A stretch of DNA of 52,925 nucleotides from Anaerolineales bacterium HSG24 (GCA_030377895.1 JAUCGB010000015.1:1-52925), one strand, 5' to 3'. Counted from the stretch's first letter, positions 16,327 to 25,897 are shown. Made by a program: numbers and translations. The notes: generated from the letters alone by a model not told the origin.

Positions 16327-18822
16327 ATGAGTACTCCCCTCAACTGGACTCGCGCCGATTGGCTGAATCTATTACTGTTTGCCCTGCTGGTTTTGCTATT
16401 CCATTGGCGCATCATCACCCCCAATCTAGCTGACCGGCAATCCTACCCACCCGGTGATTTTAGTCACCAGTTTTGGTCATTCAGCACCTTCGAGGTGCGT
16501 GAACTCAGCGCCGGACGGTTGCCCTTGTGGAATCCCTACACCTACGGGGGCGCGCCCTTCTGGGCCGATGTGCAGTCGGCGGTTTTTTATCCGCCCAGTC
16601 TGCTGACGATTCTGCTCTCCGCACCGTGGGGCTTCTCTCTCTTTGCCCTAGAACTAGAAGCAATCGCCCATTTTTGGCTGGCCGCGACCTTCATGTACCT
16701 CTTTATCCGGCAGATTACCCACAACCGCCATGCCGCCCTCATCGCCGCGCTAACCTTTACCTTTAGCGGCTATCTGACCGGCTACCCTAGTCAACAATTA
16801 GCCGTGCTGGAGGTAGATGTCTGGTTGCCGTTAATCCTCTATTTTATCGCCCAATTTGAGTATAAAACGAACCTCGTGGCAGGCAAAGATATCTACCCTC
16901 AGTCCCTCCAACTAGGAGGGAAGTTAGGCCGTTCCAGAAAAATGAATCTCCCTGAACCTGCCGAAGGGAAATTGGCTTCGACAAGCTCAGCCAACGGTTT
17001 TTGGGAGGTTTTAAAACTTGGAACTGCCTTACGCTCTTCCCTGTTAGCCGGAGTAGCCTTGGGTTTAGCCTTGTTAGCCGGACACCCTCAAAGTGGCTTT
17101 ATCATCGTTTGTCTCAGCACCACCTATTGGGCATTTACCATTTATCATTTACCCTTAAATTCGCACCGTTTGACCATCTTTCTACACCATTACCTCCTCT
17201 TCACTATAACCGGACTGGGCTTGGCCGCCATTCAGTTTCTGCCCGCCATCGAGTACACCCTGCACTCGGTGCGAGCCTCCGGTGTGTACGACAATATGGC
17301 TGGTGGATTTCCCATGATCGACCTGATTCAACTGGCCTTGCCCGGACTGGTCAGCCACTATTCGCCGCTCTATATCAGCATCGTCGGTTTGATATTGGCT
17401 GTTGGAGCCATCTTCACTCACCATGCCTATCAGCGTCAGACGACGTTTTGGGCCGTGCTGGCTGGTATCAGCCTGTTGATGAGTTTTGGCGGCCACACCT
17501 TCCTCTATAGTCCGCTCTATCTGGGCCTGCCGGGCTTCTCCATGTTTCGAGGCCAAGAACGCTGGGCCTTCGCCACGGCTTTTAGTCTGTCGGTGTTGGT
17601 GGGGTATGGCTTTATGTTGGTGATGGGCAAAACTTCCCCTCAGTTTCCAAGTTCCCTCTCCCTATGCGGGATTACGGGGCGTAAATCCTCTGGTAGAGAG
17701 AGGGCTGTATCCCGCCTCACCCAATACGCGTTCGGCTTCTCCCTCCTGCTGACCCTGCTGGCCTTCTACGGTCTGAACGACTCCGGCTGGCGGGCGGATA
17801 ACCCGTTTTACGATCTGCTCGGCGCATCGACCATGTTGAGCCTGCTGGTCGGCCTGAGTTGGCTGTTGTGGCGAGGTCAGCCCCACTTATCACCGACCAT
17901 GTTTACGGTTCTGACCGCGACACTGCTCTGTTTTGACCTGTTCACCGCTAACTGGCAGACCAACCTGTATCCACAGTTACCGGAGTGGCACACGCAGATG
18001 CCGACGGTGGTGCAGGCGATTGAGGCTGACGCGAGAAACTCGGTTTCTTTGAAAAACCAAGTTCCTGACCATTATTACGACAGGTTGACCGAACATGTAC
18101 AGTCGTTTCGAGTTTATAACGAGTTTCGGGTTTACGACAACTATGGTGTGCCGTTTGCCATACCGGATCTATGGGGAGCTAGTCCGTTACGTCCAGCGCG
18201 GTATGCCGAATTTCTGGCTCCGCCCATGCCGATTGAGCGAACATGGGAACTGCTGAACGTCAAGTATGTGATAAGTTGGCGCAAGGAGCTATTTCTGCCC
18301 TCGACCATTATCTACGAAGAATCAGCCACAGACGGCATGACCTACGTTCATCGGCTGAAGAAAGTCGGCCCACGGGCATGGCTAGTCAACCAGATTCAAG
18401 TGACCGACGATGAGACGATTCGGCAACGAATCGCCGCCCCTGAGTTTGATCGCTGGCAGATTGGCTTACTTGAATCAGATGAATCAGATGAAATAACGCT
18501 TAAGTCAAGCCAATCAGAAACAATCATCTCCGAAATAACCACCTTAACCCACCATGCTCCCGGCCACCTGAGCCTGACCGTCAACAGTTCCGAACCGGCC
18601 TTGCTGATTCTCAGCGAGCCATACTATCCGGGCTGGCAGGCCACCGTCAACGGGCAAGCGACCTCAATTCTACGGGCTGACTATATCTTGCGAGCCATCC
18701 CCGTACCTGCCGGGGAGTCGGCGGTTGAGTTGCAGTTTTGGCCGCTCAGTTTTATCATCGGCGCGCTCATCAGCGGGCTGACTGTGATTTTGCTGGTGGG
18801 GTTTTGTGCCTGTGTGATTTAG
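16327..18822 (+). CDS. YfhO-family polytopic membrane protein with repeat-derived insertions
   Basis: The 831-residue protein has about a dozen membrane segments and a C-terminal extracytoplasmic domain followed by a last membrane helix. The YfhO hallmark PLWNPYTYGGAPFWADVQSAVFYPP is near residues 65-90; family members are thought to act in cell-surface glycan or teichoic acid glycosylation. At about residues 178-230, 434-470, 567-582 and 714-735 are stretches of poor composition that interrupt predicted loops. Their DNA matches spacer palindromes (for example CCCTGAACCTGCCGAAGGG near 16950 and AACTCGGTTT...AAACCAAGTT near 18033). They look like in-frame insertions of repeat elements. The reading frame is intact. 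Confidence 0.85.
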   Translation: MSTPLNWTRADWLNLLLFALLVLLFHWRIITPNLADRQSYPPGDFSHQFWSFSTFEVRELSAGRLPLWNPYTYGGAPFWADVQSAVFYPPSLLTILLSAPWGFSLFALELEAIAHFWLAATFMYLFIRQITHNRHAALIAALTFTFSGYLTGYPSQQLAVLEVDVWLPLILYFIAQFEYKTNLVAGKDIYPQSLQLGGKLGRSRKMNLPEPAEGKLASTSSANGFWEVLKLGTALRSSLLAGVALGLALLAGHPQSGFIIVCLSTTYWAFTIYHLPLNSHRLTIFLHHYLLFTITGLGLAAIQFLPAIEYTLHSVRASGVYDNMAGGFPMIDLIQLALPGLVSHYSPLYISIVGLILAVGAIFTHHAYQRQTTFWAVLAGISLLMSFGGHTFLYSPLYLGLPGFSMFRGQERWAFATAFSLSVLVGYGFMLVMGKTSPQFPSSLSLCGITGRKSSGRERAVSRLTQYAFGFSLLLTLLAFYGLNDSGWRADNPFYDLLGASTMLSLLVGLSWLLWRGQPHLSPTMFTVLTATLLCFDLFTANWQTNLYPQLPEWHTQMPTVVQAIEADARNSVSLKNQVPDHYYDRLTEHVQSFRVYNEFRVYDNYGVPFAIPDLWGASPLRPARYAEFLAPPMPIERTWELLNVKYVISWRKELFLPSTIIYEESATDGMTYVHRLKKVGPRAWLVNQIQVTDDETIRQRIAAPEFDRWQIGLLESDESDEITLKSSQSETIISEITTLTHHAPGHLSLTVNSSEPALLILSEPYYPGWQATVNGQATSILRADYILRAIPVPAGESAVELQFWPLSFIIGALISGLTVILLVGFCACVI

Positions 18823-18960
18823 CTTGACAATATTATATTAGTCTTCTTGCATGTCATTCTGAGTGTAATTTGCGAAGAATCCACTCTAAAGTAGCATCAT
18901 GGAGGACACTTCGCTTCTCTCAGTGTAATCTAAGGAAAAATACTGATGCTAACTTTTTCT

Positions 18961-19130
18961 TTGGTTTAGCCGGAATCAACACTACAACGGATACTTAACT
19001 ACGGAACGGATGGTTTTCATCCGTAGATAATTACCGTAAATGGTAAAAAATCCAGTTATTGGAGTAATATATCCGTTGAGTTTTGAAGTATCCGCTGTAG
19101 TGTTCCCGCCAAAGATTCCGTTAGCGTCAG
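18961..19130. mobile_element. MITE family B, copy 1
   Basis: The core 18978-19104 (127 bp) has terminal inverted repeats AACACTACARCGGATACTT. The extended unit 18961-19130, from TTGGTTTAGCCGG to GATTCCGTTAGCGTCAG, recurs in direct orientation at 33647-33815 with scattered substitutions. The end of the element lies 12 bp before the hydrolase start, so it may carry that gene's promoter or leader. Between the preceding gene and this element are a TGTCATTCTGAG...GCGAAGAATC motif (18852-18890) and its partial inverse. Confidence 0.8.
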
Positions 19131-19141
19131 GAAAAATAACC

Positions 19142-20170
19142 ATGCCTATTCATTCTCACCCTCAAGTTTCTCGTGAGAGTTTCCTATTATCGAACCTTGC
19201 TAACAAACTCTCAAACCCGACTACCTTGGCCGATTTCCAACGTAAAACAGGACTATCGGACTTCTATTGGGATGTATTGTACGATAAATCAAGATGGACG
19301 CAACCAAACTTGGAAACCGCCTTAGCCGAAGCCGAGGGGTATATCTTCTTTATCCACGGTTGGGATGCCAGCCACCAGATATGGGAGGATTTACCTCTGC
19401 GATTGCTGTTACAAAAGGGGCGGCTGGTCTGTTTTTTGCCCGATGTGAACGGGTTTGGAAAAAGCCCATTTATCAAAGATATACCAACAGCTAACGACTG
19501 TTGCCCTTCGGCGTTGATGATAGCATTTGAGCTGTGGATGTCTACCATTGGCCTGTGGCCGGTCAAAAACCGTCACTGGAAGCCGTTTTATCTATTTGTC
19601 GGTCACTCGATGGGTGGAGCGGCTCTGTTTTACAAAGCTGAGCGAGGCTGGCAAAATGAGGCTTATGGCCTGTATGCCATCGCTCCAGCCTTGTTGTGTA
19701 ACGATGTTCAACTGAAAACTTTCTACAAAACACTTGGTTTTGGTATCGGATTACCCTCTTTCTCCTTTTTGAAAAAACGACTGGCTCCCCAAGTAATTGA
19801 GGTGCTAGGTGGCGGAGCCAGTAATCTGGTCAAAAATGAGCATATTCGCATCTTTAACAACACCCCTTTTGGCACGCTGGCTCAAACGATTTATGCGATG
19901 GGAGCCAAGGCCACTTTGCCCCAACGAAACGACTGGTCGAACCTACGTATTGCCTTGGGCAATAAGGATAAACTGGTTAGCCTAACCTCCATGTTAGAAC
20001 TGGTCGAGCAGTTTGATGTTCATGCTGACCAACTCCGCGTGGCACTTGGCGACCATTATTTCTTCTCGCATGGTAGTCAGTCGCCCCACAGCCACCGCCA
20101 CAACCGCGAGGTGGTGCTGAATGATCTGCTGGCTTTCTGCGACCAACTGGAAAGTAATTTGGGAATATAA
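19142..20170 (+). CDS. Alpha/beta hydrolase
   Basis: The 342-residue cytoplasmic enzyme has the nucleophile elbow GHSMGG with S156. The oxyanion strand is FFIHGWD (about 69-75), the likely acid is D in GNKDKLV, and the likely base is H in LGDHYFF. The substrate is unknown; the sequence resembles lipase/esterase-type hydrolases. I placed the start at the ATG 19142 because the 34 codons before it lie inside a MITE and have no protein character. Confidence 0.85.
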   Translation: MPIHSHPQVSRESFLLSNLANKLSNPTTLADFQRKTGLSDFYWDVLYDKSRWTQPNLETALAEAEGYIFFIHGWDASHQIWEDLPLRLLLQKGRLVCFLPDVNGFGKSPFIKDIPTANDCCPSALMIAFELWMSTIGLWPVKNRHWKPFYLFVGHSMGGAALFYKAERGWQNEAYGLYAIAPALLCNDVQLKTFYKTLGFGIGLPSFSFLKKRLAPQVIEVLGGGASNLVKNEHIRIFNNTPFGTLAQTIYAMGAKATLPQRNDWSNLRIALGNKDKLVSLTSMLELVEQFDVHADQLRVALGDHYFFSHGSQSPHSHRHNREVVLNDLLAFCDQLESNLGI

Positions 20171-20222
20171 AAATCAGATTTATGCCGCAGAGAGGTTCAA
20201 TCTTGTCTAGCCGAAAGAATCA

Positions 20223-20254
20223 AAAGGCCGCGCTCCAACCGGAGTGCGACCTTT
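20223..20254 (+). terminator. Hairpin after the hydrolase gene
   Basis: A 14-bp stem with one mismatch (AAAGGCCGCGCTCC, loop AACC, then its complement ending ACCTTT) starts 53 bp after the stop. There is no long T run, so strength is uncertain. Confidence 0.65.
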
Positions 20255-20268
20255 GATAACGGAACCAC

Positions 20269-20297
20269 CTACCCGCAAGTTCTAAACTTGCGGGTAG
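20269..20297. repeat. Hairpin related to repeat family A
   Basis: CTACCCGCAAGTT, a three-base loop and the exact complement make a 13-bp stem. The CCCGCAAGTT core is the same as in the family A repeats at 4408 and 32700. Confidence 0.7.
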
Positions 20298-20361
20298 CGA
20301 ATGGACAATCCATTCACAATTCCTTTAGTGAAGAGAGTGAAGAGAGAAAAATACACCCATT

Positions 20362-22176
20362 ATGATTGATCAAAAAGATAAATTAATTCACGATTTAACC
20401 GTCTTAAACCAAATTGCTGAAAACCTGAACCGTGCCCATGATGTTCAGACCGCCCTCAACAATTCGTTGCCACAGTTAGTCACCCTCTTAAATCTGGAGA
20501 CCGCTTGGGTTTTCATTAAAGACCCCACCGCTCATAATCGCTGGGCCGGACGAGGTTACCGTTTGATAGCTGGTTACAACCTGCCTCCGGCTCTGGCCCT
20601 TGATAGTCAAGCCGTTTGGGGCGGGGGCTGTTCTTGTCAATCCATGTGTGATAGGGACGAACTCAACGCGGCTTATAATGAAGTTCGCTGTAGCCGTTTG
20701 GCAGAAGTGGGCGGAGATTATCGGGGACTACTCCATGCCTCGGCCCCTCTGCGCTCGAGAGAGCGAATTTGGGGCATCCTCAATGTGGCCGTGCCCAGTT
20801 GGGACTCTTTCACCCCAGAAACATTAGCCCTGCTGACCAATGTCGGCAGTTTGATGGGCATCACTCTGGAACGGGCTAAATTGTTCGACATGCTCCAAGA
20901 GCAACATATCCTGCAACAAGCGGCCCTGTTAAATTTCTCAAATCAACTCTTGAGCCGTCTTGACCTGAACGACTTGATGACCTATCTGACCAAAGAGGTG
21001 CGTAGCTTGCTTGATGCGGATGCTTGCGCCATTATCTTGCCGGCCGATGATCCCACCATGTTGACCTACCGCGCCACCAGCGGTTGGCTGGTTGACCCGA
21101 TTGCCGAGAATCGCCAAATTCCGGTAGAGAATACCCTCTCTGGGCTGGTGATGCAGACGCAACGCCCTATGGTGATTGAGGATTTGCAGGTCGATGATCC
21201 GACCAGTTGGAGTAGTACTTGGTTTTTGGCTGAGGCGTTTCGCGGGCATGCCGTCGTTCCGCTTATCGCCGAAGAAAAGTCGATTGGAGTGCTGATTGTG
21301 AACCGCCGACAGCCTCATCTGTTTGAGGAGACTGAGGTACATTTTTTGCGTCTCATGGCCAATCAAGCTGCCTTAGCCATCGAAAAGGCTCGCCTCCATC
21401 AGGTCGAGATTCAGCGAGAGCGATTGGCCGAGGAGCTAATCGTCGGGCAAAAAATTCAGCAAAGCCTTTTGCCTGAATTTGATCCGGAAGTGCCGGGCTG
21501 GGAGTTCGCCACCGTCTATCAACCGGCTCGCTCGATTGGAGGGGATTATTATGACTTTTTTGAACTGCCCGGTCAGCCCAAACGGTTGGGACTGGTGATT
21601 GCCGATGTCTCTGGCAAAGGAGTAGCTGCGGCACTGTTTATGTCCCTCAGCCGTTCGATTATCCGCACCAAAGCCATGACTGGCACCAAACCTACCACGG
21701 CCATCAAACGGGCCAACCGCCTCATCGTCAAAGATAGTCGCTCTGACATGTTTTTGACCGCCTTTTACGCTATGATTGAGGTCGAAACCGGACAACTGAC
21801 CTACACTCGGGCTGGTCACAACTTTCCCTTGTGGCTCTCGCAGGGAGATGACCCGACCAAACCAACCCTACACGAGCTAACCGGAGAGGGCATTGTAATA
21901 GGGGCGTTTGAACAGATCAATCTATCGGAGGAGACGATTCAGATTGCTCATGGTGATTTGATAGTGTTTTATACCGACGGCATCACCGAAGCCATGAACA
22001 CCAACCGAGAGATGTTTGGCGAGAAACGGCTCGAAGCGATTATCTTAGCCAATCCCCACGTCACCGCCCAGCAGATGTTAACTCTCATTTTAGAACAGAT
22101 TGCCGACTTTATTGGTGATACCCCGCAGTCGGATGATTTTACTATGGTGGTTATAAAACGGAGTCGTAATTTGTAG
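20362..22176 (+). CDS. GAF-GAF-PP2C (SpoIIE/RsbU-type) serine phosphatase
   Basis: This is a 604-residue cytoplasmic signalling phosphatase. GAF domain 1 (about 20-175) has a cysteine-rich loop, GGGCSCQSMCD...VRC, suggesting metal or redox sensing. GAF domain 2 covers about 190-345. A coiled-coil linker (RERLAEELIVGQKIQQSLLP) leads into the PP2C domain at about 375-604, with GGDYYDFF, ADVSGKG, GHNFPLW, YTDGITEA and DDFTMVV. Family members dephosphorylate anti-sigma antagonists in partner switching. No STAS or RsbW-like partner is encoded nearby, so the target is unknown. A second phosphatase of this class is at 29138-31177. Confidence 0.93.
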   Translation: MIDQKDKLIHDLTVLNQIAENLNRAHDVQTALNNSLPQLVTLLNLETAWVFIKDPTAHNRWAGRGYRLIAGYNLPPALALDSQAVWGGGCSCQSMCDRDELNAAYNEVRCSRLAEVGGDYRGLLHASAPLRSRERIWGILNVAVPSWDSFTPETLALLTNVGSLMGITLERAKLFDMLQEQHILQQAALLNFSNQLLSRLDLNDLMTYLTKEVRSLLDADACAIILPADDPTMLTYRATSGWLVDPIAENRQIPVENTLSGLVMQTQRPMVIEDLQVDDPTSWSSTWFLAEAFRGHAVVPLIAEEKSIGVLIVNRRQPHLFEETEVHFLRLMANQAALAIEKARLHQVEIQRERLAEELIVGQKIQQSLLPEFDPEVPGWEFATVYQPARSIGGDYYDFFELPGQPKRLGLVIADVSGKGVAAALFMSLSRSIIRTKAMTGTKPTTAIKRANRLIVKDSRSDMFLTAFYAMIEVETGQLTYTRAGHNFPLWLSQGDDPTKPTLHELTGEGIVIGAFEQINLSEETIQIAHGDLIVFYTDGITEAMNTNREMFGEKRLEAIILANPHVTAQQMLTLILEQIADFIGDTPQSDDFTMVVIKRSRNL

Positions 22177-22209
22177 AGGAATTCATTTCACAATTTCTAA
22201 ATTGATTTA

Positions 22210-22237
22210 TTGATTTCATCATTCGTTGGCCTATAAT
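22210..22237 (+). promoter_or_regulatory. Promoter of the Uma2-like gene
   Basis: TTGATT (22210-22215), 16 bp and a perfect TATAAT (22232-22237). A GGAGGTG ribosome site follows at 22259, giving a short leader. Confidence 0.65.
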
Positions 22238-22269
22238 TGTTCTATGTAATATAAATTTGGAGGTGTATC

Positions 22270-23214
22270 ATGTCAATCGCTACATCACAGCTAATCTCAA
22301 AAACAGCCTCAATTTCGGCTAAAATGGAAATTCCTAACCTATTTTGGCCGGAGGCAAACGAGGTAGACCTTAACAGTTTGCCGACCATGTATGATTTACC
22401 CAGTGAAAACAAGACGGAGGAACCTGCCTTGGACGAGTTTCATGATTTGCAAGCCCATTTTTTAACAGAGTGTTATCGTTTGGAGGATTATCCGCAGGAT
22501 CAGATATTCACGGCAGCGGATATGTACCTATACTATGACCCAGAACATCCAACATGGTACAAACGGGCAGATTGGTTTGCTGTTGTAGGTGTGCCTCGGC
22601 TGTACAAAGGTAGAGGTATGAGATCAAGTTATGTGGTTTGGGATGAGGGGGTACCTCCATACATCGTGGTAGAACTGCTATCACCGAGTACCATGAATGA
22701 GGATTTGGGTCGTACTCCAGAGGTGGTGGGGAAACCACCACCCAAATGGAAGGTGTATGAGCAACTATTGAAGATACCCTACTATCTGTTGTTTGATAGA
22801 CGAACCGACCAGTTACAGGCATTTAAGCTGGTCAATAATAAGTATGAACGGCTAACGATAGCCGAAAACAGGTTGTGGATACCGGAGTTAAAGGTCGGTA
22901 TCGGGCTGTGGCCGGGAGCGTATCAGGGGATACGCCGACACTGGTTGCGCTGGTATGATAAAAATGGTGACTGGTTATCAACTCCTGTTGAGTTGGCGGA
23001 GTTCCGAGCCGAGCAGGAACGGCAAGCCAAAGAACAGGCAGAGTTCCAAGCCGAGCAGGAACGCCAAGCCAAAGAACAGGCAGAGTTCCGAGCCGAGCAG
23101 GAACGCCAAGCCAAAGAACAGGCAGAGTTCCAAGCCGAACAGGAACGGCAAGCCAAAGAAAAACTAGCGGCAAAACTACGTGAATTAGGCATTGACCCAA
23201 CAGCAATAGCCTGA
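22270..23214 (+). CDS. Uma2-family PD-(D/E)XK protein with coiled-coil tail
   Basis: The protein has 314 residues. Residues 60-235 fit Uma2 (DUF820), a nuclease-fold family common in Cyanobacteria and Chloroflexota: KRADWFAVVGVPRLYKGR, YIVVELLSPSTMNED (with the active-site E), a YEQLLKIPYYLLFD core and the L-based end. The usual E-x-K pair is seen only as VVELLSP, so catalytic activity is doubtful. Residues 244-297 are four copies of a 14-residue unit, AEFRAEQERQAKEQ, which form a coiled coil. The C-terminus, KLRELGIDP, is typical of Uma2 proteins. The role is unknown. Confidence 0.85.
   Translation: MSIATSQLISKTASISAKMEIPNLFWPEANEVDLNSLPTMYDLPSENKTEEPALDEFHDLQAHFLTECYRLEDYPQDQIFTAADMYLYYDPEHPTWYKRADWFAVVGVPRLYKGRGMRSSYVVWDEGVPPYIVVELLSPSTMNEDLGRTPEVVGKPPPKWKVYEQLLKIPYYLLFDRRTDQLQAFKLVNNKYERLTIAENRLWIPELKVGIGLWPGAYQGIRRHWLRWYDKNGDWLSTPVELAEFRAEQERQAKEQAEFQAEQERQAKEQAEFRAEQERQAKEQAEFQAEQERQAKEKLAAKLRELGIDPTAIA
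22999..23160 (+). repeat. In-frame tandem repeat of 42 bp
   Basis: Three full copies and one of 36 bp, starting GAGTTCC(G/A)AGCC, differ by only a few substitutions. They encode the 14-residue coiled-coil units of the Uma2-like protein. The near-identity suggests recent expansion. The spacer after this gene, 23215-23468, holds a degenerate right end of MITE family B at 23450 and nothing coding. Confidence 0.95.
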
Positions 23215-23468
23215 TGCTGGGCTGATGAAAATGGGGTCAAATCCAAAATTCTAATTACTCCCGTTTTTATTCCGTTTCATCCGTTAAGCCAAAGCCCCCT
23301 TTCTATAGCAAGGAACAAAGCTAGTCAAGATCAAAGAAGGGAACAAAACGGGGATCAAGTTGTGGCCCAAAAAAGGGCTGAATAGCCTCGATTTTCACCA
23401 GTATATTTACTTTATGCAAATGTTTTATTCGTTTTATTCAATATTCGCTGTAGTGTTGCATTTCAGAA

Positions 23469-24242
23469 CTACCATTCTTCCCAATTTCGTTTTTCCAGCC
23501 ATGTTGTGGCGGTTATGATATTACTACTTTGATTCGGTTTGATTATAAATATATCCCATTCATTGTCCTTTTTTACATACAAACAACGACCTCCAAACGA
23601 ATCAGAGAAAGAATTTGCGGTAAACTGAACCAAAACACTGCTTCGGTCTTCACTGACCTCAACAATCGTAGGAGTGCGATGATAGATATACCATTGACGC
23701 GGCTCGGCAATGATATCTATTGGTGTACCAAAGAAATGAAACAGAGCCTCTTGTGTTGTGCATTTTGTGCCTGTTTCAGTATAAACAAACTCAAGTTCAT
23801 CCTGCATCTCAACTTCCATCTGAATGAGATCAGTCACCATGTTGCTCAGATTTTGGTTCAAAACACCCAGGCCATGAAATGTTCCTTTCGTATCATTTGC
23901 GATTTTCTTGATAATAGCCTCAGCGGTTCCCTGTATGACTGAATACCAGTTTCCCTTGTTTTTCTCTACCTCAAGTAATATGTCTTCCCCAAAATCGGCT
24001 TCGGCTAGAGGTGTGACCCTGCCAATCGTTTCAATTTCTAATAATTCATCTGAAATTTGCCATTCTTTTTCGAAATAGAATCGTCCTCGTCGTGAATATA
24101 CCTGAACATCTAGCGCAGATAATACCGGTGATGTCTCTATTCCTTGTTCAAATGTTGCTAAAATCTTCTTTTTTTCAACATTAGACAGTTTTTTAACTTT
24201 GGGCCTGGGTTCTCTTTCAGGCCATTGATTTTTCCAACGCAT
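23469..24242 (-). CDS. Hypothetical protein, 257 residues
   Basis: I do not recognise a family. The protein begins MRWKNQWPEREPRPK and has no signal or membrane segment. The N-terminus is basic, the middle is acidic and helical, and the C-terminus is tryptophan-rich (WDIFII, WLEKRNWEEW). It stands alone, with the next minus-strand gene 114 bp upstream. AT-rich composition compared with its neighbours may indicate transfer. Confidence 0.6.
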   Translation of the reverse strand: MRWKNQWPEREPRPKVKKLSNVEKKKILATFEQGIETSPVLSALDVQVYSRRGRFYFEKEWQISDELLEIETIGRVTPLAEADFGEDILLEVEKNKGNWYSVIQGTAEAIIKKIANDTKGTFHGLGVLNQNLSNMVTDLIQMEVEMQDELEFVYTETGTKCTTQEALFHFFGTPIDIIAEPRQWYIYHRTPTIVEVSEDRSSVLVQFTANSFSDSFGGRCLYVKKDNEWDIFIIKPNQSSNIITATTWLEKRNWEEW

Positions 24243-24356
24243 AAATTATCTCTCCAGGGATATCAGAGTTAAATAACAAGTAGTGATGGGGGAATCCGGA
24301 GTGTCTTGCATGCAAAGCAAGCTTTGCACTCCATTACTACCAATAAGTTGTGCATT

Positions 24357-24911
24357 TTAATAACTTGCGTGTTTATCAGCCATCCAACGTTCCAACGCTC
24401 GACGGTGTCTAGACTCCAATTTAGTGAGAGATCGTTTTGATTTCATGAGTTCATTCGCCTCCTCAAAGCTCAGGCCCTCTTCGGCCATAAGGTAGGCGGC
24501 CAACAGGGTAGCGGATCGGCCTCGACCTTTAGCGCAATGAATTAGTACCGTGCGCCCGGCTTCAACCTGATTCTTCGTCCAACTGACCGCTTTGGTCATG
24601 ATTGTATCGTTGGGGATGCGGGTGTCCCATACTTTGTAATGCACATGGCTGATGTCATGTTCATCGTAAAAGGTTAGCCAGTCGCTCCGCTCGGCTCGGA
24701 TGTTGATGACGGCGTTGATCTTGTTCGTCACCAGATAGTCATAATCCCGTTGATAGGTAGGCGCGCCACCTAACCATAGTTGGGGCGTGATTTGGGTAAA
24801 CCAAGCCTGTCCGAATATATTCTCATACGTGAACCGGATGAGTGGGTATATCTTATCAAATGCCCAGTAAAATAGGCCAATCTTGGTGTGGGGTGAATTA
24901 AGAGGTGACAA
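24357..24911 (-). CDS. Dual-specificity protein phosphatase
   Basis: The 184-residue protein has the cysteine-phosphatase signature HCAKGRGRS with C126 and R132. The likely general acid is D96 in VWDTRIP. QLWLGGAP near 45 is the usual entry strand. It starts with TTG at 24911, supported by an AGGAG ribosome site about 8 bases upstream; no ATG is available there. The zinc peptidase gene ends 41 bp upstream on the same strand, suggesting an operon. The substrate could be phosphoprotein or a phosphorylated lipid or sugar. Confidence 0.85.
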   Translation of the reverse strand: MSPLNSPHTKIGLFYWAFDKIYPLIRFTYENIFGQAWFTQITPQLWLGGAPTYQRDYDYLVTNKINAVINIRAERSDWLTFYDEHDISHVHYKVWDTRIPNDTIMTKAVSWTKNQVEAGRTVLIHCAKGRGRSATLLAAYLMAEEGLSFEEANELMKSKRSLTKLESRHRRALERWMADKHASY

Positions 24912-24952
24912 TAGATAACACTCCTGAAGGTTTGGATTCTGATAACGCCTTT

Positions 24953-25639
24953 TTACCGATTACGACGGGCTAAACTGACGTAATAGAGCAGTTGCAAAAC
25001 CGACGTAATCGCCGCGGCCAGATAGGTTAGCGCGGCGGCAATCAATACCTGTCGAGCGCCGGTAGCATCCGACGCGTTTTCTAGCAAGCCAGCCTCTTTG
25101 AGTAAGAGTAGGCCACGTCGGCTGGCATCAATTTCAACCGGCAAAGTTAGGAGGGAGAACATCACCATTAAGGCAAAGATGAACACACCGGCCCATATTA
25201 AGCCAGTTATATTGAGGGTCAGCCCCATAAGAATAGCGACATAAGATACCGTCGGACTGAACCGCACCGCAGGCAGTAAAAAGCTACGCATGATGATTAA
25301 GCCCGAGCCAGTTTGATATTGCTGGACATGTCCTAGCTCATGTGCGCTGACGGCCATCGCGGCGATACTGTTCTGTCCTCCAACCGAGTCCGACAGTCGG
25401 ACGATATTGGCTCCAGGGTCAAAATGGTCGGTTAATGAACCAGGAATACGTTCCAATGGAATCGCATTGAGTGAGGTGCGGTTGAACAGAACCTGTCCAA
25501 CCTGCATGCCGTTTAAGCCCGAACTATTGCGAGTTTGACTCCATTTGGCAAAGGTTGCTTTTAGATAAAATTGTACGCCTGCCGATAGAATTAGGGTCGG
25601 CAAGGCCACATACAAAAAGTAAGTTGGATCAAAATACAT
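24953..25639 (-). CDS. Membrane zinc metallopeptidase, YugP-like
   Basis: This 228-residue integral membrane protein has the zinc motif HELGH (H100, E101, H104) in SAHELGHVQQY. A membrane segment precedes it (YVALPTLILSAGVQFYL), and two long hydrophobic stretches and a C-terminal one follow. The layout matches the YugP/DUF family of neutral zinc metallopeptidases, whose substrates are poorly known. It probably forms an operon with the downstream phosphatase. The 258-bp spacer upstream (25640-25897) carries a short TGTCACCCTGAG motif and no gene. Confidence 0.85.
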   Translation of the reverse strand: MYFDPTYFLYVALPTLILSAGVQFYLKATFAKWSQTRNSSGLNGMQVGQVLFNRTSLNAIPLERIPGSLTDHFDPGANIVRLSDSVGGQNSIAAMAVSAHELGHVQQYQTGSGLIIMRSFLLPAVRFSPTVSYVAILMGLTLNITGLIWAGVFIFALMVMFSLLTLPVEIDASRRGLLLLKEAGLLENASDATGARQVLIAAALTYLAAAITSVLQLLYYVSLARRNR

Positions 25640-25897
25640 GATAATTATCCTTTTTAATGTGAGTTAAGTAAGAAATAGGGAAGAGAGCGTGGGAATTCAA
25701 AACTTGCGGGTAGAGGGATGTCACCCTGAGGAATCGGTATTAAAAAATTGCACTCACACAAGTTAATTAATACTCCTGAATATGCCTCAAGCCCCTCTCT
25801 ACTGCCATACTTCCTACTCCCCTACATAATAACAATAGCTGGTTTAAGAGGCAAATTATGGCGAATGACGTGCCGGTCACGTTCAGGGTACGATAAC

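Noticed and set aside
22999..23160. Possible CRISPR or iteron array
   Set aside because: The 42-bp units are in-frame and contiguous and encode heptad-like repeats.
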